From contig OX328097.1 in the NCBI GenBank assembly GCA_946811185.2, positions 29,783,627 through 29,847,626 of the forward strand: DNA of 64,000 bases, read 5' to 3'. Position numbers and translations under genes: made by a program. The stretch comes from Hippopus hippopus. Its lineage: Eukaryota; Mollusca; Bivalvia; Cardiida; Cardiidae. The notes under the pieces are model-generated. The model was not told where the DNA came from and ran no database searches. It saw only the letters and a list, made by a program, of their open reading frames with translations. Positions 7,407 to 19,092 of this stretch are shown here, piece after piece. Position 1 is the stretch's first letter. Every line of letters begins with the position of its first letter.

Positions 7407-9985
7407 TGTCTGCGTGCAACGCATGCATTTGAGCCGGAAATATAATAGGTATATCTGATCTTAATCTATGGCGTCTGCAAAGCCGATTTTACACCTATGG
7501 CGCAAAGAGGGTTAAAGTTTGGGTTCACGTTTTGTCTTTTTCACTTTCTGTACACGCCTTCTTACTCGTAGATCATCTAATTGTCCAATTTTAAGTCATA
7601 ATGTACTACGGGCGATACTTTTTATCTTGCAACAGACATTTTTGGCTAGGGGCCAACGGCGCCTAGCCTTAGTAACCACGTTTCAAACTTTTGCACGAAA
7701 GCTGCAACCACTCTGAACATCATGCATAAATGCGCACTACTCGCTGTCCCTGATTTGCTGGAACTGCAACTGCCGTTTCTGATTGGCTTGAAACGACACA
7801 CCCTTCAAAACCGCCTTACACATTACGAGTTATTCATCCGTGACGTAAAATAGAAATGGAAAGAGGTAGTCGCTGTCTACATATACCGCGAAAGCGCCGA
7901 AGAAAATATTTTCAAAGCAAAAGTTTTCAACAGTGTTTGTTCGCATTATTAATTTTAAACGAGAAAGCTTACAACAGTAAAAAATTCTCCCGTTCATTTC
8001 GCCAAATACTCATGCAGAGCATGCCGCAACCAACACCCTTTTTTTACTTTGGGTCGACGCTGTGTGCACACCATTTGATATAGATGGGGCGTGGCGAAAT
8101 TTACATTCGAGATTGATTAGCGCTGTATGGTGTGTATTCATGTCTGGTGTGTAAATAGACGGAACCGTTTACCTTGTCAGCCGTTATACATGTACAAGTT
8201 GGGCAGTTGTTGAGGAGTTGGTGTATTCCCGAAGCATGAAAATACCGCACTGGATCGGAGCGGACCCTAATGGACCGGAATTAACTTGAAGATACGATGT
8301 AAACTCATGGTTCAACCCTTCATTCATTTGAAAATAAAATAGGGGAAAGCCTGAACATAGGCCTACTCGTGTATGGGAAAAGAGGCAATCGAAAGACATG
8401 TTAAGGCTACAAGAAATGGACCTCAATCTTGAACGAAAAATACCTTTTCAAAGAAGCACAATCATGTTTATCTTAGAAGAGTCAACGGCATGATTTATCT
8501 TTTGGCCAAGTTTCATCTTTATCTAACATTTTCGATCTGTCTATTGATTAATACGGTTAACATAATGTGACAGCGTCCCGGAATCTTGGCAAAGACTGAT
8601 AAGTTCGTATATGCTAACAAACAAGAAATTTAACACTCTGCTGGTATAAATCTCGCAGAATTTATTTTTGTCATTGTAGATTAAATTTGTATACCTGACA
8701 ATGTCATAATAATGTATTCAAGCATATCTGCACTCTGGAGACAGTTTTTTTTCCTGGTTGACGATTACCGTTCTAGATATTGACCTAACTGTTGTATGCC
8801 GTTGACCTACTTTATCAAGGGCAGAATTCAAGATGGCTGGCCCTTTTGGAAATGGTTAGCGTGTTCCCTTTTGCCATCTAATGGTCTATCCATCTTTAAA
8901 ATCTGAACTTGGATTTACACTGTCCTACTTTAAAAAAAAAAAAGAAAAAAAACTAACAGTGGAATAGCAGCATTGCTTTCGGACCTTTTGTATCTAATGA
9001 ACCCTTTACCACGCAACCCCAAGTTTTTACCACTGTTAGAAAGAAAGCTTTTGAAAGTATTGTAGGAAAAGAAGAAATGCAAGTAACCATCATTTCTCCT
9101 TCTGTGACAGCATTTTCTAAAGGCAAGTAACACCATTTGAATAAGATTAAATTCTGCAAATGGTTTCATTTCGAATCAGTCTAAAATTTTGTTGGTTGGT
9201 GAAGAGTGAAAAGAAGTCTTTGATATTTATTTTGGGCTGTATGAGTTGATAAAATTATACTTTTTTTGCAAAAGATAAAAAAAGAAGAAGAAGAAGAAAA
9301 TAACTGGAATGTGAAGAAGAAGAAGAAGAAGACGAAGAAGAAAACAACAAAAACAAAAAAAAAAAACCTTTTTCACGCACCAGACTTGAAATATCAAATA
9401 GTGATACATAAAACAAATATGGCGTGAAACCAGTTTTTTTCCCAGTCACACAGCACTGTGTTTTATGTTTCACATAAAATGTCTTTCAAACCTAACGATT
9501 AGTTTTATTTTTTAATTCCTTATTTTGAAGTGATGAAAATCTTTGCAACCTGTCTTTCAAGCATTAGTAGTACTGCCATAGACTTGACTACATAAAATGC
9601 ACTTGGCGCTTGAAAAGAATGGTATCTGTAGTTTTTGTTTGATGTGGCATGAGGATGCAGCATGTGGATGCATCCACTCACTACTTCTAAGCGTTTAGAT
9701 ATGCATGAAAAATAAAAGAGTGCAGCAGTACACAAAAAATATTTTTTAAAACTTTTTTAATGGACAGTTCATGGTTGAATACAAATTGCTATATGCACAT
9801 ATGCGTTTTCCACTTGCCCCTAGCCATCAGTGCTTTCAGCGCTTTGATTTAACCTTTTGGCAGATATAGAAATGAAAACTATTTTTGCACGATTTACGTG
9901 GAATACCCATATTTTACAAGAATGATTTCAATCATCTGCTGAAATGTGTACGGACAGGTAAAGCAATTTATGACATTGTTTCCAG
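7407..9985. other. Spacer or intron-1 sequence upstream of unit A exon 2
   Basis: No exon 1 like that of unit E (a GGAGFLG-coding motif) was found. Short ORFs here are not supported by any family signal. A GAA/GAC trinucleotide tract lies at 9282-9345 and A-runs near 8931 and 9356. The last 150 bases before the exon resemble those before exon 2 of B, C and D. Confidence 0.5.
9282..9345. repeat. GAA-type trinucleotide tract
   Basis: An interrupted AAG/GAA repeat; it causes the low-complexity ORFs on the opposite strand. Confidence 0.9.
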
Positions 9986-12900
9986 GTCACGAGGAGAGAT
10001 TGACAGTGAAGTCATTTACAGGAAGTGTGAGCGATTACAACACTGTACTGGGGGCTTGTAGAGAAGTGGACAGCGTAATGCATATTGCCAGTATTATAGA
10101 CGTCAGCCTCTTTCCAAATGAAAAACTTAGCCACGATGTTAACGTCAAAGGTTCGTATAAAACAATGTCTTAAGACACCTAGGCCAAGAGTTAGTGATTT
10201 TGGACACTTCAGACCGAGATCAATTTGCACAAGAAGGCCGGAAACGTTTCCAATTACAATGTATGTTATAGCATTCCTTCCCCATCCCCCTCAAATCGAT
10301 ATAAACAGTAATTTATTAATTTATTGTTAAGTGTTTTTTCTCGTCACTGTTTTAACCAGTATCTTGATATATCGTTTTATACCTGGCTTTGTTCTTTTCC
10401 TTTGTCTAGAATACAGGAGACGGACTTGAAGGTGCTCTCCAAAACATTTCTTAACCTATTTTTGTCAAACAAAATGACACAAGGAATAATTTTGTAAAGT
10501 TTAGATCTAATTTTCTTTTGGTTTCGATATCATTCGATGGATTGCTTCATCTAAATCTCAAAATCGTAAAAGAGGGGTTTTTCATATAGTTTCAGACCTG
10601 GTCAGTTTCCTTTTATCTGTGTCGATCACGGATCTTGTAAGTATTTTCATACCCAGTACTTTGAGGTTGTAGGTGATTTGGGGGAAAATTAGATAAAGAA
10701 TCTTATCTTGTATTTTCACAGAATGACAATATTTAGACTTTCTTCCGGTAAATGCACGTTTTTTGTACTCTCATGTGCAAGGTTTAAACTTCATAGAAGA
10801 TCTTACAAGAGTTCTTATATATTATCATTATTACTTGACTAAAATCGTATGTGAAATCAAACACATTTTGGTCAACGAATTTGATGAAAATGACAATAAG
10901 TAAACACGAATGTGAGATTCTATTTATCACATAAAACGAAAGAAAAACCAACAAGTATCATACATCATCACCTTTAGCCTATATACCGTTCATTAGTTCA
11001 TGTTTACAGGTGTGGTTCGATTTGAAATATTTACATACATACGAAGTTACATGTAGTTCTCTGACATCAAAAGTAGAACGAAACAGTTTATAGAGGGTGT
11101 TTATCGAAAGATTTCCACACTCTATTGAATTTAAATGCCTTTGTGCATTAATTGTTGTTATTATACATGAGAATCATAAAATTGTCCTCGCGTATACGTC
11201 TTAGCAAAAATGACATCTTTTCCCGCGAAATGGCAATGTAGCACAAATCCTGGCACGTGCTTTGGTTGGTTTCTACGGCTTCACACGCTCATTTGACAAA
11301 TTCACTAGAAACGGAACCGATAAAACACTATTTTATTATCGAAAATAAGTCACGGCTTTAATTTCATTGATGGAAGAGGTTTTATGTGATACAGGATCTT
11401 ACATGCGTGTGTTTATGTACTATCATTTTTATCACATAAAACCTCTGCACCTTCGTATTAAATCCATGACTTATTTTCGATAATACGCTAGTATTATCAT
11501 TTGTTGGCTCCCGGTTCTGGTTATTTACGTAGTTATGGCGCGTGAAGCCGGCAAAACCAACAACAGCAAGTTTCGGAATTTATACTACTCTGCCATTTTG
11601 TGGGAAAATTTCATCGTTGTTGCTACGACGTATACATGTTGAAAATTTTATGATTTTAATGTTTTATAACGACAAGAATGGTGGCATATTTTTTTAAGTC
11701 AACAAAATTGTGGAAAAATTTCGATTTACCCCCCTGTTTAAACTGTTTCATTCTACGATGTAAATGTCTTCTTGTGTATGTACGCATTTCAAACAGATCT
11801 ACATCTCTAAACATGGATCCGTGAATGGTATACAGGCTGAGGTGATGATGCAGAATACTTATTTTGTCTGTCATTCGTTTTATGTAATAAATAGTATCTC
11901 TCATTCGTGTTTGTGTATTATCATTTGCTTTTATCAAAGTCGTTGACTAAAAAGGAATATGACGCTGGCCCAGGCTTGCATCATATACTTTTAGTCAACT
12001 CGTATTTTCATACGTTTGAGCGACAATGTCTTCATTTTCCCGCGAAATGGCGAAGTAGTACAAATTCTGGCACGTGCTGTGGTTGGTTTCGCCGGCTTAA
12101 GGGGCTCATAACCACAAATCAACCAGAACCAGGCCCCCCATACGCACAAAAGATAATACACTAGTGTATTATCAAAAATAAGTCATGGGTATAATACATT
12201 ACTAAAGGAGGTCTTATGTGATGATTGTAGTTATGGCACGAGTTATCAAGCACAGGAGGAATGGTTGATCATTATTTATCTCTGTAGGTACAGAAACAGT
12301 GATTCGTGCTTGCAAAGAGGCTGGCGTGAAACGGCTGATCTATTGCAGCACCATGGACGTTGTCATTGGCAGGGAGAATATTTATGACGGAAATGAAGAG
12401 AATACCAGACTCATGGGAGACCACGAGAATTTCTTTCCGGTGTATGGCCCCACCAAAGTAGCAGCGGAAAAACTGTCTTTAAATGCAAATAGTAGGTTAC
12501 AAATAAGTCATTCTCTGTGAAAAGACAGTTTCACACATTTGCAAAGAATATCGACCTATGTCAGCCTGCGTGGACCGCGCAGGCTGACATGAATCAAAAT
12601 ACTTGCTGTTGTAAATTTTCTGCATGTCTTAGGACCATTCTACCTCCTTATCCAGTCGGTAGTTGGAAAAAACGATTTTTATGGATCCATGATTATGTGA
12701 CGACTTGCTAGGTATAATGCGTCACGTAGATGAGTTAAACCCCTTTTTCACAGAGCATGGCTCAAATATATATAATTGTGAGTGAGGTTAAGGACGTTTC
12801 AAGCAAATCTCAGTTTGTCTCGTTCTAGGCCGGACCAAACATAATGTCTGTGCATTTATCGTACGTAACAATACTTCGCAAAATGTTCACATACATATAC

Positions 12901-15251
12901 TAATAGCATAAAATACCTGCCTATGTACAGACGCTGTAACTATTTCTTTCTCTGCTATCCATCTGCATGACTCAAGCTCCATCTTGAGCTATTAAAGCAT
13001 TTCGACCAATCTCACTCTAAATCCAAGCGAATTCTGAATAAAGTCCTGCTTTCTGATTGAATGGACGGTCTGCCCTAGTCAGTTAGATAGTTAATCTTGG
13101 AGTTTGGCATCAGAACATTTTCAGTAACGTTGGTGAAAAGAGCTAAAGGGGTATAAGAAGATAAAGTTTATATAGCAATATGATATTTTTAAATTTACTC
13201 ACAACCAATGCCCAATTTCGGTTAGACATGAGACATGGGATCTAGGAGTTAATCGCCAACCTTTGGTTTTAAGTGGGGCTGTGCTGGCCATAATTGTTTG
13301 GTGACAAAGATGCCCATTTTTTTTAAACAGGTCATGAAGAATTTTACAAAGGCAAAATAATTAACGCTTTGTTTTGTTTTGTTTATCTTATGAGTCGATT
13401 TCCGCCCTTTACTCTATCCCTTGTGTTCGTCTGCTCATCGTGTTAAAAGAGGTGTTGACAGAGATTACAACCTGTATAACAATGGTTTAAAAGCATTGAA
13501 ATTTTATTATTAAGGCTATCTATACAATATTTACAGATTACAATTTATTCCCAACCCAATAGAGCACATGATTTTTTAAAACATGTCAAATCTAAAACAA
13601 ACCAGATCAAAAGCTCTTCCATGCAAAGCAAGGGGCGTTTTACAGCAGTACAGCAGTTTGGTAAAAAAAAATGAAAATGAGCATTGGCTTGTGTTCAAAA
13701 GTTTTAGCTGCAGGGACACAATTTATAAGCAACGCTCCAGCAAAATGAGTTTGATGCATTTCCGTGGTGCATCATTCAAAGCTGGTGATAACATTATTCC
13801 AAGCAGGTCATCACATCATTCCAAGCAGGTCATCACATCATTCAAAACAGGTCATCACATCATTCCAAGCAGGTCATCACATCATTCAAAGCTGGTGATA
13901 ACATCATTCCAAGCAGGTCATCACATCATTCCAAGCTGGTCATCACATCATTCAAAGCAGGTCATCACATCATTCCAAGCAGGTCATCACATCATTCAAA
14001 GCTGGTGATAACATAATTCCAAGCAGGTCATCACATCATTCAAAGCAGGTCATCACATCATTCCAAGCAGGTCATCACATCATTCCAAGCTGGTCATCAC
14101 ATCATTCCAAGCAGGTCATCACATCATTCCAAGCAGGTCATCACATCATTCAAAGCTGGTGATAACATCATTCCAAGCAGGTCATCACATCATTCCAAGC
14201 AGGTCATCACATCATTCAAAGCCGGTCATCACATCATTCCAAGCAGGTCATCACATCATTCAAAGCCGGTCATCACATCATTCCAAGCAGGTCATCACAT
14301 CATTCAAAGCCGGTCATTACATAATTCCAAGCTGGTCATCACATCATTCCAAGCCGGTCATCACATCATTCCAAGCAGGTCATCACATTATGATGGATCC
14401 ATGAAATCCATGTTGTCAAAAAATGGCTAAATCCTGGGGTAGAGTGGATTTTGGAAATTCAAAAAATTTACCAAACGTAAAAAGTTTCGACACATATCAG
14501 CCCGTGCGGACTGCAGGCTGACCTGGGTCGATCCTTTTTTGTAGATATACTAAAGCTCTTTTGCCAGAGCATGGCTCATATTGTTTTAGGTAATTAATCC
14601 TAAGTAATTGTTCATCATGTTCTCATCTACACGTGTTATTCAAAGATGTTTTATCTCTTCAAAACAGGTCCAGCTCTCCGGACACTGGCTCTCAGGCCTG
14701 CTGTGTTATATGGGGAACTTGACAAGCACACTTTTTGGAGTCTGGTGAAAATAGCCCGGAAATTGGGACGCTACATTCGGATTGATTCCTCGGCTGGCGT
14801 CTTCCTATATGCTTATGTAGGTAACGTGGCCTGGGCATTCATTTGCGCCGACAAAACGCTGATGAAGGAAGATGAAAGGGCAATCAGAGCTTCTGGGAAA
14901 GCTTATTTTATCGCTGATGATACACCCAGGAAACACATGTTTGATTTTGTAGATTCGTTCATGAGAGATGCTGGGGCAGAGCCTTTTCCCTTTACTGTAC
15001 CTCTCTGGTTCTTCATTTATATGTTACATATTCTAGTTTTCGTAATGCGGCCAATTAGACTAGTATTCAATGTGAACTTAAGTCGCGGATTGAGTGGATT
15101 CTTGTTTCTTAAAACCACACATATATTCAGTCATGATAAAGCTACAAAAATGTTGGACTATCGACCTATCTTTACAGCCGAACAAGCTAAAACGAGGACT
15201 GTTGGATATCTTAAACAAGCACTTCAAATACCACATTTAAAAGCGCTTTAA
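9986..15251 (+). CDS. SDR unit A: 3-beta-hydroxysteroid dehydrogenase-like, exons 2-4
   Basis: Exon 2 is 9986-10150, exon 3 12288-12491, exon 4 14668-15251 (stop TAA). All junctions are AG/GT and the phases agree: split glycine, glycine and serine codons. The joined product has VMHIAS, NVKGTETVIRACKEAGVKRLIYCS, the catalytic pattern YGPTK (Y-x3-K), LRTLALRPAVLYGE, YVGNVAWAF, DDTPRKHMF, a hydrophobic membrane segment (VPLWFFIYMLHILVFVM) and a C-terminal KATKMLDYRPIF block. These are typical of the 3-beta-HSD branch of extended SDRs, which oxidise 3-beta-hydroxysterols with NAD and sit on ER or mitochondrial membranes. Exon 1, which would carry the nucleotide-binding glycine motif, is not found in the 9.98 kb upstream. 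Either it lies left of the window, with the unknown cluster then inside intron 1, or unit A is a 5'-truncated copy. The visible exons are undamaged. Confidence 0.75.
11165..11690. mobile_element. Long foldback element in unit A intron 2
   Basis: Two arms of roughly 230-250 bases are inverted around about 11410. The best-paired inner part is GAGGTTTTATGTGAT (11378 on) against its complement ending near 11447, then TATCGAAAATAAGTCA against its complement near 11470. Pairing weakens outward, but CCGCGAAATGGCA-like and GGTTGGTTTC-like words still correspond. No ORF is present. Confidence 0.6.
12020..12230 (+). mobile_element. Third arm of the intron 2 foldback
   Basis: A direct copy of the left arm at 11220-11392 (CCCGCGAAATGGCGAAGTAG, GGCACGTGCT, AAAATAAGTCATGG, GTCTTATGTGAT). 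It indicates a second insertion of the same family or a partial duplication. Confidence 0.5.
12505..12768. mobile_element. GAGCCATGCTCTG MITE in unit A intron 3
   Basis: Begins 14 bases after exon 3, with a degenerate left end (CATTCTCTGTGAAAAG), an internal palindrome GTCAGCCTGCG/CGCAGGCTGAC at 12559-12590 and a good right end (CAGAGCATGGCTC). The same site is occupied in B, C and D, so the insertion predates those duplications. Confidence 0.7.
12769..13731 (+). other. Unit A intron 3, central part
   Basis: This is paralogous to the corresponding parts of B, C and D introns (for example the ATCTTGAGC stretch near 12980 and the TCCGCCCTTTA stretch near 13400). It lacks the roughly 800-bp foldback present in B, C and D, so it preserves the empty site near 13075-13090. 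No gene is visible. Confidence 0.5.
13732..14583. mobile_element. GAGCCATGCTCTG MITE expanded by an internal minisatellite
   Basis: The element lies in reverse orientation. Its ends are GCTCCAGCAAAATG near 13732 and GCCAGAGCATGGCTCATA near 14580. Matching copies in B (23772-24029), C and D are about 250 bases; the extra 600 bases here are the 22-bp minisatellite. Confidence 0.7.
13771..14389. repeat. 22-bp minisatellite, about 28 units
   Basis: The unit is AAGCAGGTCATCACATCATT plus CC, with variants having CAAAGCTGGTGATAACAT or CAAAGCCGG. Units are directly contiguous with no spacers. The unit corresponds to a segment present once in the MITE (AAGCAAGTCATCACAT, seen in unit D at 44217 and in the copy at 61384-61647). 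Confidence 0.95.
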
Positions 15252-17127
15252 TTGGTGTACCATTGTTAATTGCTGCTTAAGATAAGGTCTGTTTATTGCC
15301 TCTAGCACAGGTTTGAAGAAAAACATTTTTTTGGTCGAACAGATGAATAGAAACAGAGCAGTCCCAATTAAGCATATTTTCGACCTCTAACTTTCGTAAA
15401 ATTTATCATAAATACATCTAAGTATTCTTATGCGTTTCTTTGTAAATTTTACCAAAGGGAATCATTCGTTACAACCTTTGTTATGAAAATAGAGCCGTTG
15501 TTTGCTTACAAAACATAATTTAAAAAAAATCAAACTAAACTTGGTTATGTTTATACAATTTTTACAGATTTTAATGACATCAAGTTTGAGTGGTACCATT
15601 AAAACAGGTATATAGGATCTGATATAAGCCGTCATTTGAAAAAAAAATAAATAAATACTTAACGAGTCTAGAAAAATGAAAATGTTCTAAGCAGCCTTTG
15701 GCGAACTAAATAAGGTTTTGGTCTGCGAGTTCAATAAAACTTTCTTTTAAAAGCCAGCGAATGTGAGATTCTTTTTATCACATTACTGTTTTGTAAGAAT
15801 ATAATGCATGTTGTGTTGTAACAATAAGGCCTAAATGTACATGTGTCTTGAAATTTACATGAATCCTAATCGCTCCTTTGACAGGAGTGTGCTTCACAGA
15901 AGAAAAATAGTTCCAAAGATACGTGTATATAATAATTTTGTTTTGAATCTTAGATGATAAAATAAGGAGCCTTAAAATGCTAATCTATTTTCACAGTTAA
16001 TTTCGCAGAGAAATCTCATACAGCAATATTTCGAAAATAAGGCTTATGATGACTGAGCTTTATCTACAACGTGTGTAAGATAAGAAAACCCATAATGGCT
16101 GTATTACACTGAAAATAGGGGTACTCGTAGTTATGTGATAGATAGCTGTTCTTCAGTACCCATGCTTTACCCGAAAACTTGTTGTGAGAGCTTGTAGTCA
16201 AATCATTTGGCTCCTATATGTTCGCCTTTATGGGGACGCCTACGGATAGAATTCTTTCTTATTTCCGGTGGACTGTTTTTTTTTCTTCGGCGGATAATTG
16301 CCAAAACCCTCCAGCAAAAAGACGGATTCATATGTCTACTTTGACATATGTATGTGTCTTTATTATGCTTTTTAGTTAATGACTGTTACTTAAGAAGCCT
16401 GGTTTGTCCCACTTTCATGCAAAGGAACCCTCGTGGATCAGTTGTCAAAAAAGTTGTACTTTTGTAATCATCAGAAATTCTTGTTCGACCGCCCCCCCCC
16501 CCCCCCGGCGCAAGCGGGGCTCCCCCATAGACAGGGCACAGCCCAGTCTAGAACTGGTGAACCAAGCAAAACATGTCCTATGACTGAAAAAACTGTTTAA
16601 AATAACCCCAATAAACTTAACAATCATTAACAAAGGATCTTTGATTAATATGCGGATTAGTTTTATTTTTACACATATCTTGCCGATTTTGGACTATATA
16701 CTAATATTTTACGAGAAACCCAGTGATTTTATAAAACACCATTGGAACTTCAGCTTTTTTGTTACTGCCTATACATCCTGGCAAATATTTATACCCCCGC
16801 AAAACAAATGTTTTCGGGGGTATACTGGAATCAGCTTGTCTGTCCATCCGTGTGTCCGTCTGTGTACAAAATACTAGTAATTGCCTGTTTCTGTCAAAGC
16901 GCTGGCGGAGGTATTAAGTCACATTCAGTGACAGCTCTACTTTGTACCCAGATCAGATTCCCTTTTCTCGGTGTCTGTTTCATGTCTGCAGGGTTTGCAA
17001 TTGTCCATTTCAACAGGCATTTATAGATAAACTCCTTAGCAAGGGGCAATGTCGTTGAATTGACCTAAAAGCATTTGTACACGAAAAACTAGATGTGTTG
17101 AATAATTGAATTTACTTAAAAAGTCTA
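15252..17127 (+). other. Unit A 3' flank, proximal
   Basis: No gene. It is paralogous along its length to 24671-26415 and 34541-36285. It contains a C homopolymer at about 16491-16506 (absent in B and C) and the insertion at 16788-16945. Confidence 0.5.
16788..16945. mobile_element. Short repeat with CCCCCG hairpin, insertion specific to unit A
   Basis: It starts with the hairpin TACCCCCGCAAAAC/GTTTTCGGGGGTA and continues with a TGTCTGTCC-rich part. B and C read straight from GGCAAATATT into TTGTACCCAGATC at 26220, so this is a later insertion into A. Similar hairpins are common in bivalve genomes as I remember them. Confidence 0.55.
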
Positions 17128-17194
17128 GAAAACAATGTTGAAAAAGGAGAAAATGCTGGTTACCAACATTTTCTCCTTTTCCCACAAGGTTTTC
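17128..17194. mobile_element. 67-bp foldback, unit A copy 1
   Basis: GAAAACAATGTTG...GGAGAAAATGC pairs with its complement around a central GGTTACC. It is also present in B and C at the matching place. Confidence 0.75.
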
Positions 17195-17422
17195 AAAAAG
17201 TATTCTTTAAGTTCGTTATACACGATATTGTTTGGTTTCTCGGTTTTATATACCTAAAGGTTAATTCTATGTAGATCCTTATACTATTCCCTTCTAAAAT
17301 GGTTAATGTTGAAGTGAGAGTTTGTTTGTATGTTGTTTAACGCTGTTTCAACATTGTTTTAATTTTATTGCTGCGATCATTTCACCAATCTGTTCTTTCC
17401 TCAATTTTCTTATACCTGTCCT

Positions 17423-17643
17423 TCAATCAATATTCTTCCCAAGCACATGACTGCTTTCCCACGTAAGCATTGTCGAAAATAATGTTCAGCAGTGAGAAAG
17501 GAATAAATTCTATCGAAATGAATCATCAACTCTCGGACAGAAATTCGCTAGGCCGAAATGCCGAAATGCGAACCGGAAACCCCCGCCGAACCCCGCCCCC
17601 CCGGGAATAAAGCCCTGTTCCCTACCAGCTGAGCTACCAGGTT
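17423..17643 (-). mobile_element. tRNA-derived SINE candidate, unit A
   Basis: On the minus strand the 5' head reads GGTAGCTCAGCTGGTAGGG, matching an RNA polymerase III A box, and a B-box-like GGTTCGCATTTC follows about 65 bases later. The body (AAAGCAGTCATGTGCTTGGG) recurs at 26738, 36608 and 51541 and, on the plus strand, near 63330. The head is too degenerate to be a working tRNA. Confidence 0.55.
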
Positions 17644-17719
17644 TATCTATTACCATTTATCCGTTACCAAACAATACTGTGTTTTAACGATCGTAAAGAA
17701 GACCGTAAAGAAGACTTTC

Positions 17720-17787
17720 AAAAACACTGTTGGAAAAGGAGGAAACGTTGTTAACCAGAATTTTCTCCTTTTTTCCACAGTGTTTTC
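17720..17787. mobile_element. 67-bp foldback, unit A copy 2
   Basis: A more diverged copy, AAAACACTGTTGGAAAAGG against CCTTTTTTCCACAGTGTTTT, with the GTTAACC core. Confidence 0.65.
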
Positions 17788-17925
17788 TACTCTCGAATAT
17801 CTAAAATTCAGTTCATTACTCATATTTATTGTGTCGTCTGTACATGCTTTCAATTTAGACAAGTGTAAAATTTTGGTAACCACTTGAAATGAGATAATCA
17901 GATATAGATCACAAATTTACAATTA

Positions 17926-18140
17926 AGCCATGCACTGTGCATCTACAAAAACTATCGATACATGTCAGCCTGTTTTGCCATGTGTATTTTTCTACATGCC
18001 CATGGACCATTCTACCTCATATTTCAGTCGGTTGTTAGAGAAAGTGGATTTTATGGATCCATAATAATGTGAAAACTTGCTTGGTATCAGACATCACGGA
18101 GATACAATAAACCTCTTTCCCAGAACGACACTCATCACAT
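17926..18140. mobile_element. GAGCCATGCTCTG MITE, partial
   Basis: The left end is AAGCCATGCACTGTG, with a shortened internal palindrome and the body words CATGGACCATTCTACCTCAT and TTTTATGGATCCAT. The right end is degraded. Confidence 0.55.
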
Positions 18141-18887
18141 TTGTTAAGGTTTATCAATCGAATATTTGTTCAGATGTCTAGCCGAGTTGAACTACAAGAC
18201 CATCACGTGAGGTGCTGTACTTTTCCTTTTGATAAAAATACTCGTTTGCTGAAGAGATAAAGAATGGCTTCGACGAACGTTGGTTACAAGGTTTAAAGGG
18301 ACATTGAGCCAATTTTCGTTTTGCAGTTTTGTTAGAAAATATTAAACAAGACTGTTAAGGTTAATTCACCTGCAAAGATGGCTTTGAAATAAAACATCGA
18401 CAGAAATACATGTAAAAAAACAGAAGGAGTTAAATGTTTGTTTTCATATTTTTACTTCCTATTCCGTTATAAAACAATATTGCCGTTTTTGCAAAGCAAT
18501 ACCTTACAGGTATTAACTTTTGAAATATGGTTAGTAAGATAAACTACATTCATGGGCTTTTTTCCTCATTTGGTCAGCATGCTTTTCTTTCAACTATCTC
18601 GTGTGTTGCATACAACGAGAAAAAAGAGAGAGAAATAGGTGTAAAGGACCTGAATTACCAGTTTGAATTATAGACAAACGTAATATTTAGGTTTCAAGAG
18701 AACAGGCATATACCTCCCTTCGAGTACGACTATACTGCACATGACTGTGCCACCAGATGTTATGTCACATAGCATGCTTTTAATACTAGTAGTACTCTTA
18801 TAAATAATAGCTTCCAAAAGTAAACAACATGTATTTTTTCTTGTCGCTATTGGGCCTTTAAACTCTAATAATGTTTGACTTGTGTAA

Positions 18888-19092
18888 AAGCCATACTCTG
18901 TGAAAAAGGGGTTTGATGCATCTGCGTAGGTTGACATGGCTTGAAATGTTTTGCTATTGTTAAACTTTCTGCATTTTAAAGGACCAATCCACCTCATGAT
19001 TTTGTTGGCAATAGATTTTACGGATCCATATTTGAGATGACTTGCTTGGTATAATGCATCAGGGGGCTGTTACCAGAGCGTCGCTCATAAAA
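18888..19092. mobile_element. GAGCCATGCTCTG MITE, degenerate
   Basis: AAGCCATACTCTGTGAAAAA opens it and ACCAGAGCGTCGCTCAT closes it; the internal palindrome is mostly lost. Paralogous copies lie in the B and C flanks (28553-28765, 38423-38635). Confidence 0.6.

Larger units (their letters stand above)
10151..12287 (+). other. Unit A intron 2
   Basis: About 2.1 kb, much longer than intron 2 of B, C and D (about 0.4-0.6 kb) or E (0.7 kb). The extra length is mainly foldback DNA at about 10830-12230. No coding potential is visible. Confidence 0.6.

Noticed and set aside
9946..9985. In-frame extension of unit A exon 2 upstream of the acceptor, as an alternative N-terminus (similar at 30398 and 40287)
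   Set aside because: The extensions begin with GTG or TTG, not ATG, and cross a good splice acceptor. No usable start codon supports them.
13771..14389. CRISPR-like array
   Set aside because: Units are contiguous with no unique spacers, and the host is eukaryotic; it is a minisatellite.
13583..14404. Repetitive ORFs of about 140 and 81 residues over the minisatellite
   Set aside because: They are products of the 22-bp repeat, whose period is not a multiple of three, so the reading shifts through three frames; they lie in an intron.
17423..17643. A functional tRNA gene on the minus strand
   Set aside because: A-box and B-box likenesses are present, but the arms do not form a cloverleaf by eye and the element recurs with a common body; a SINE head fits better.
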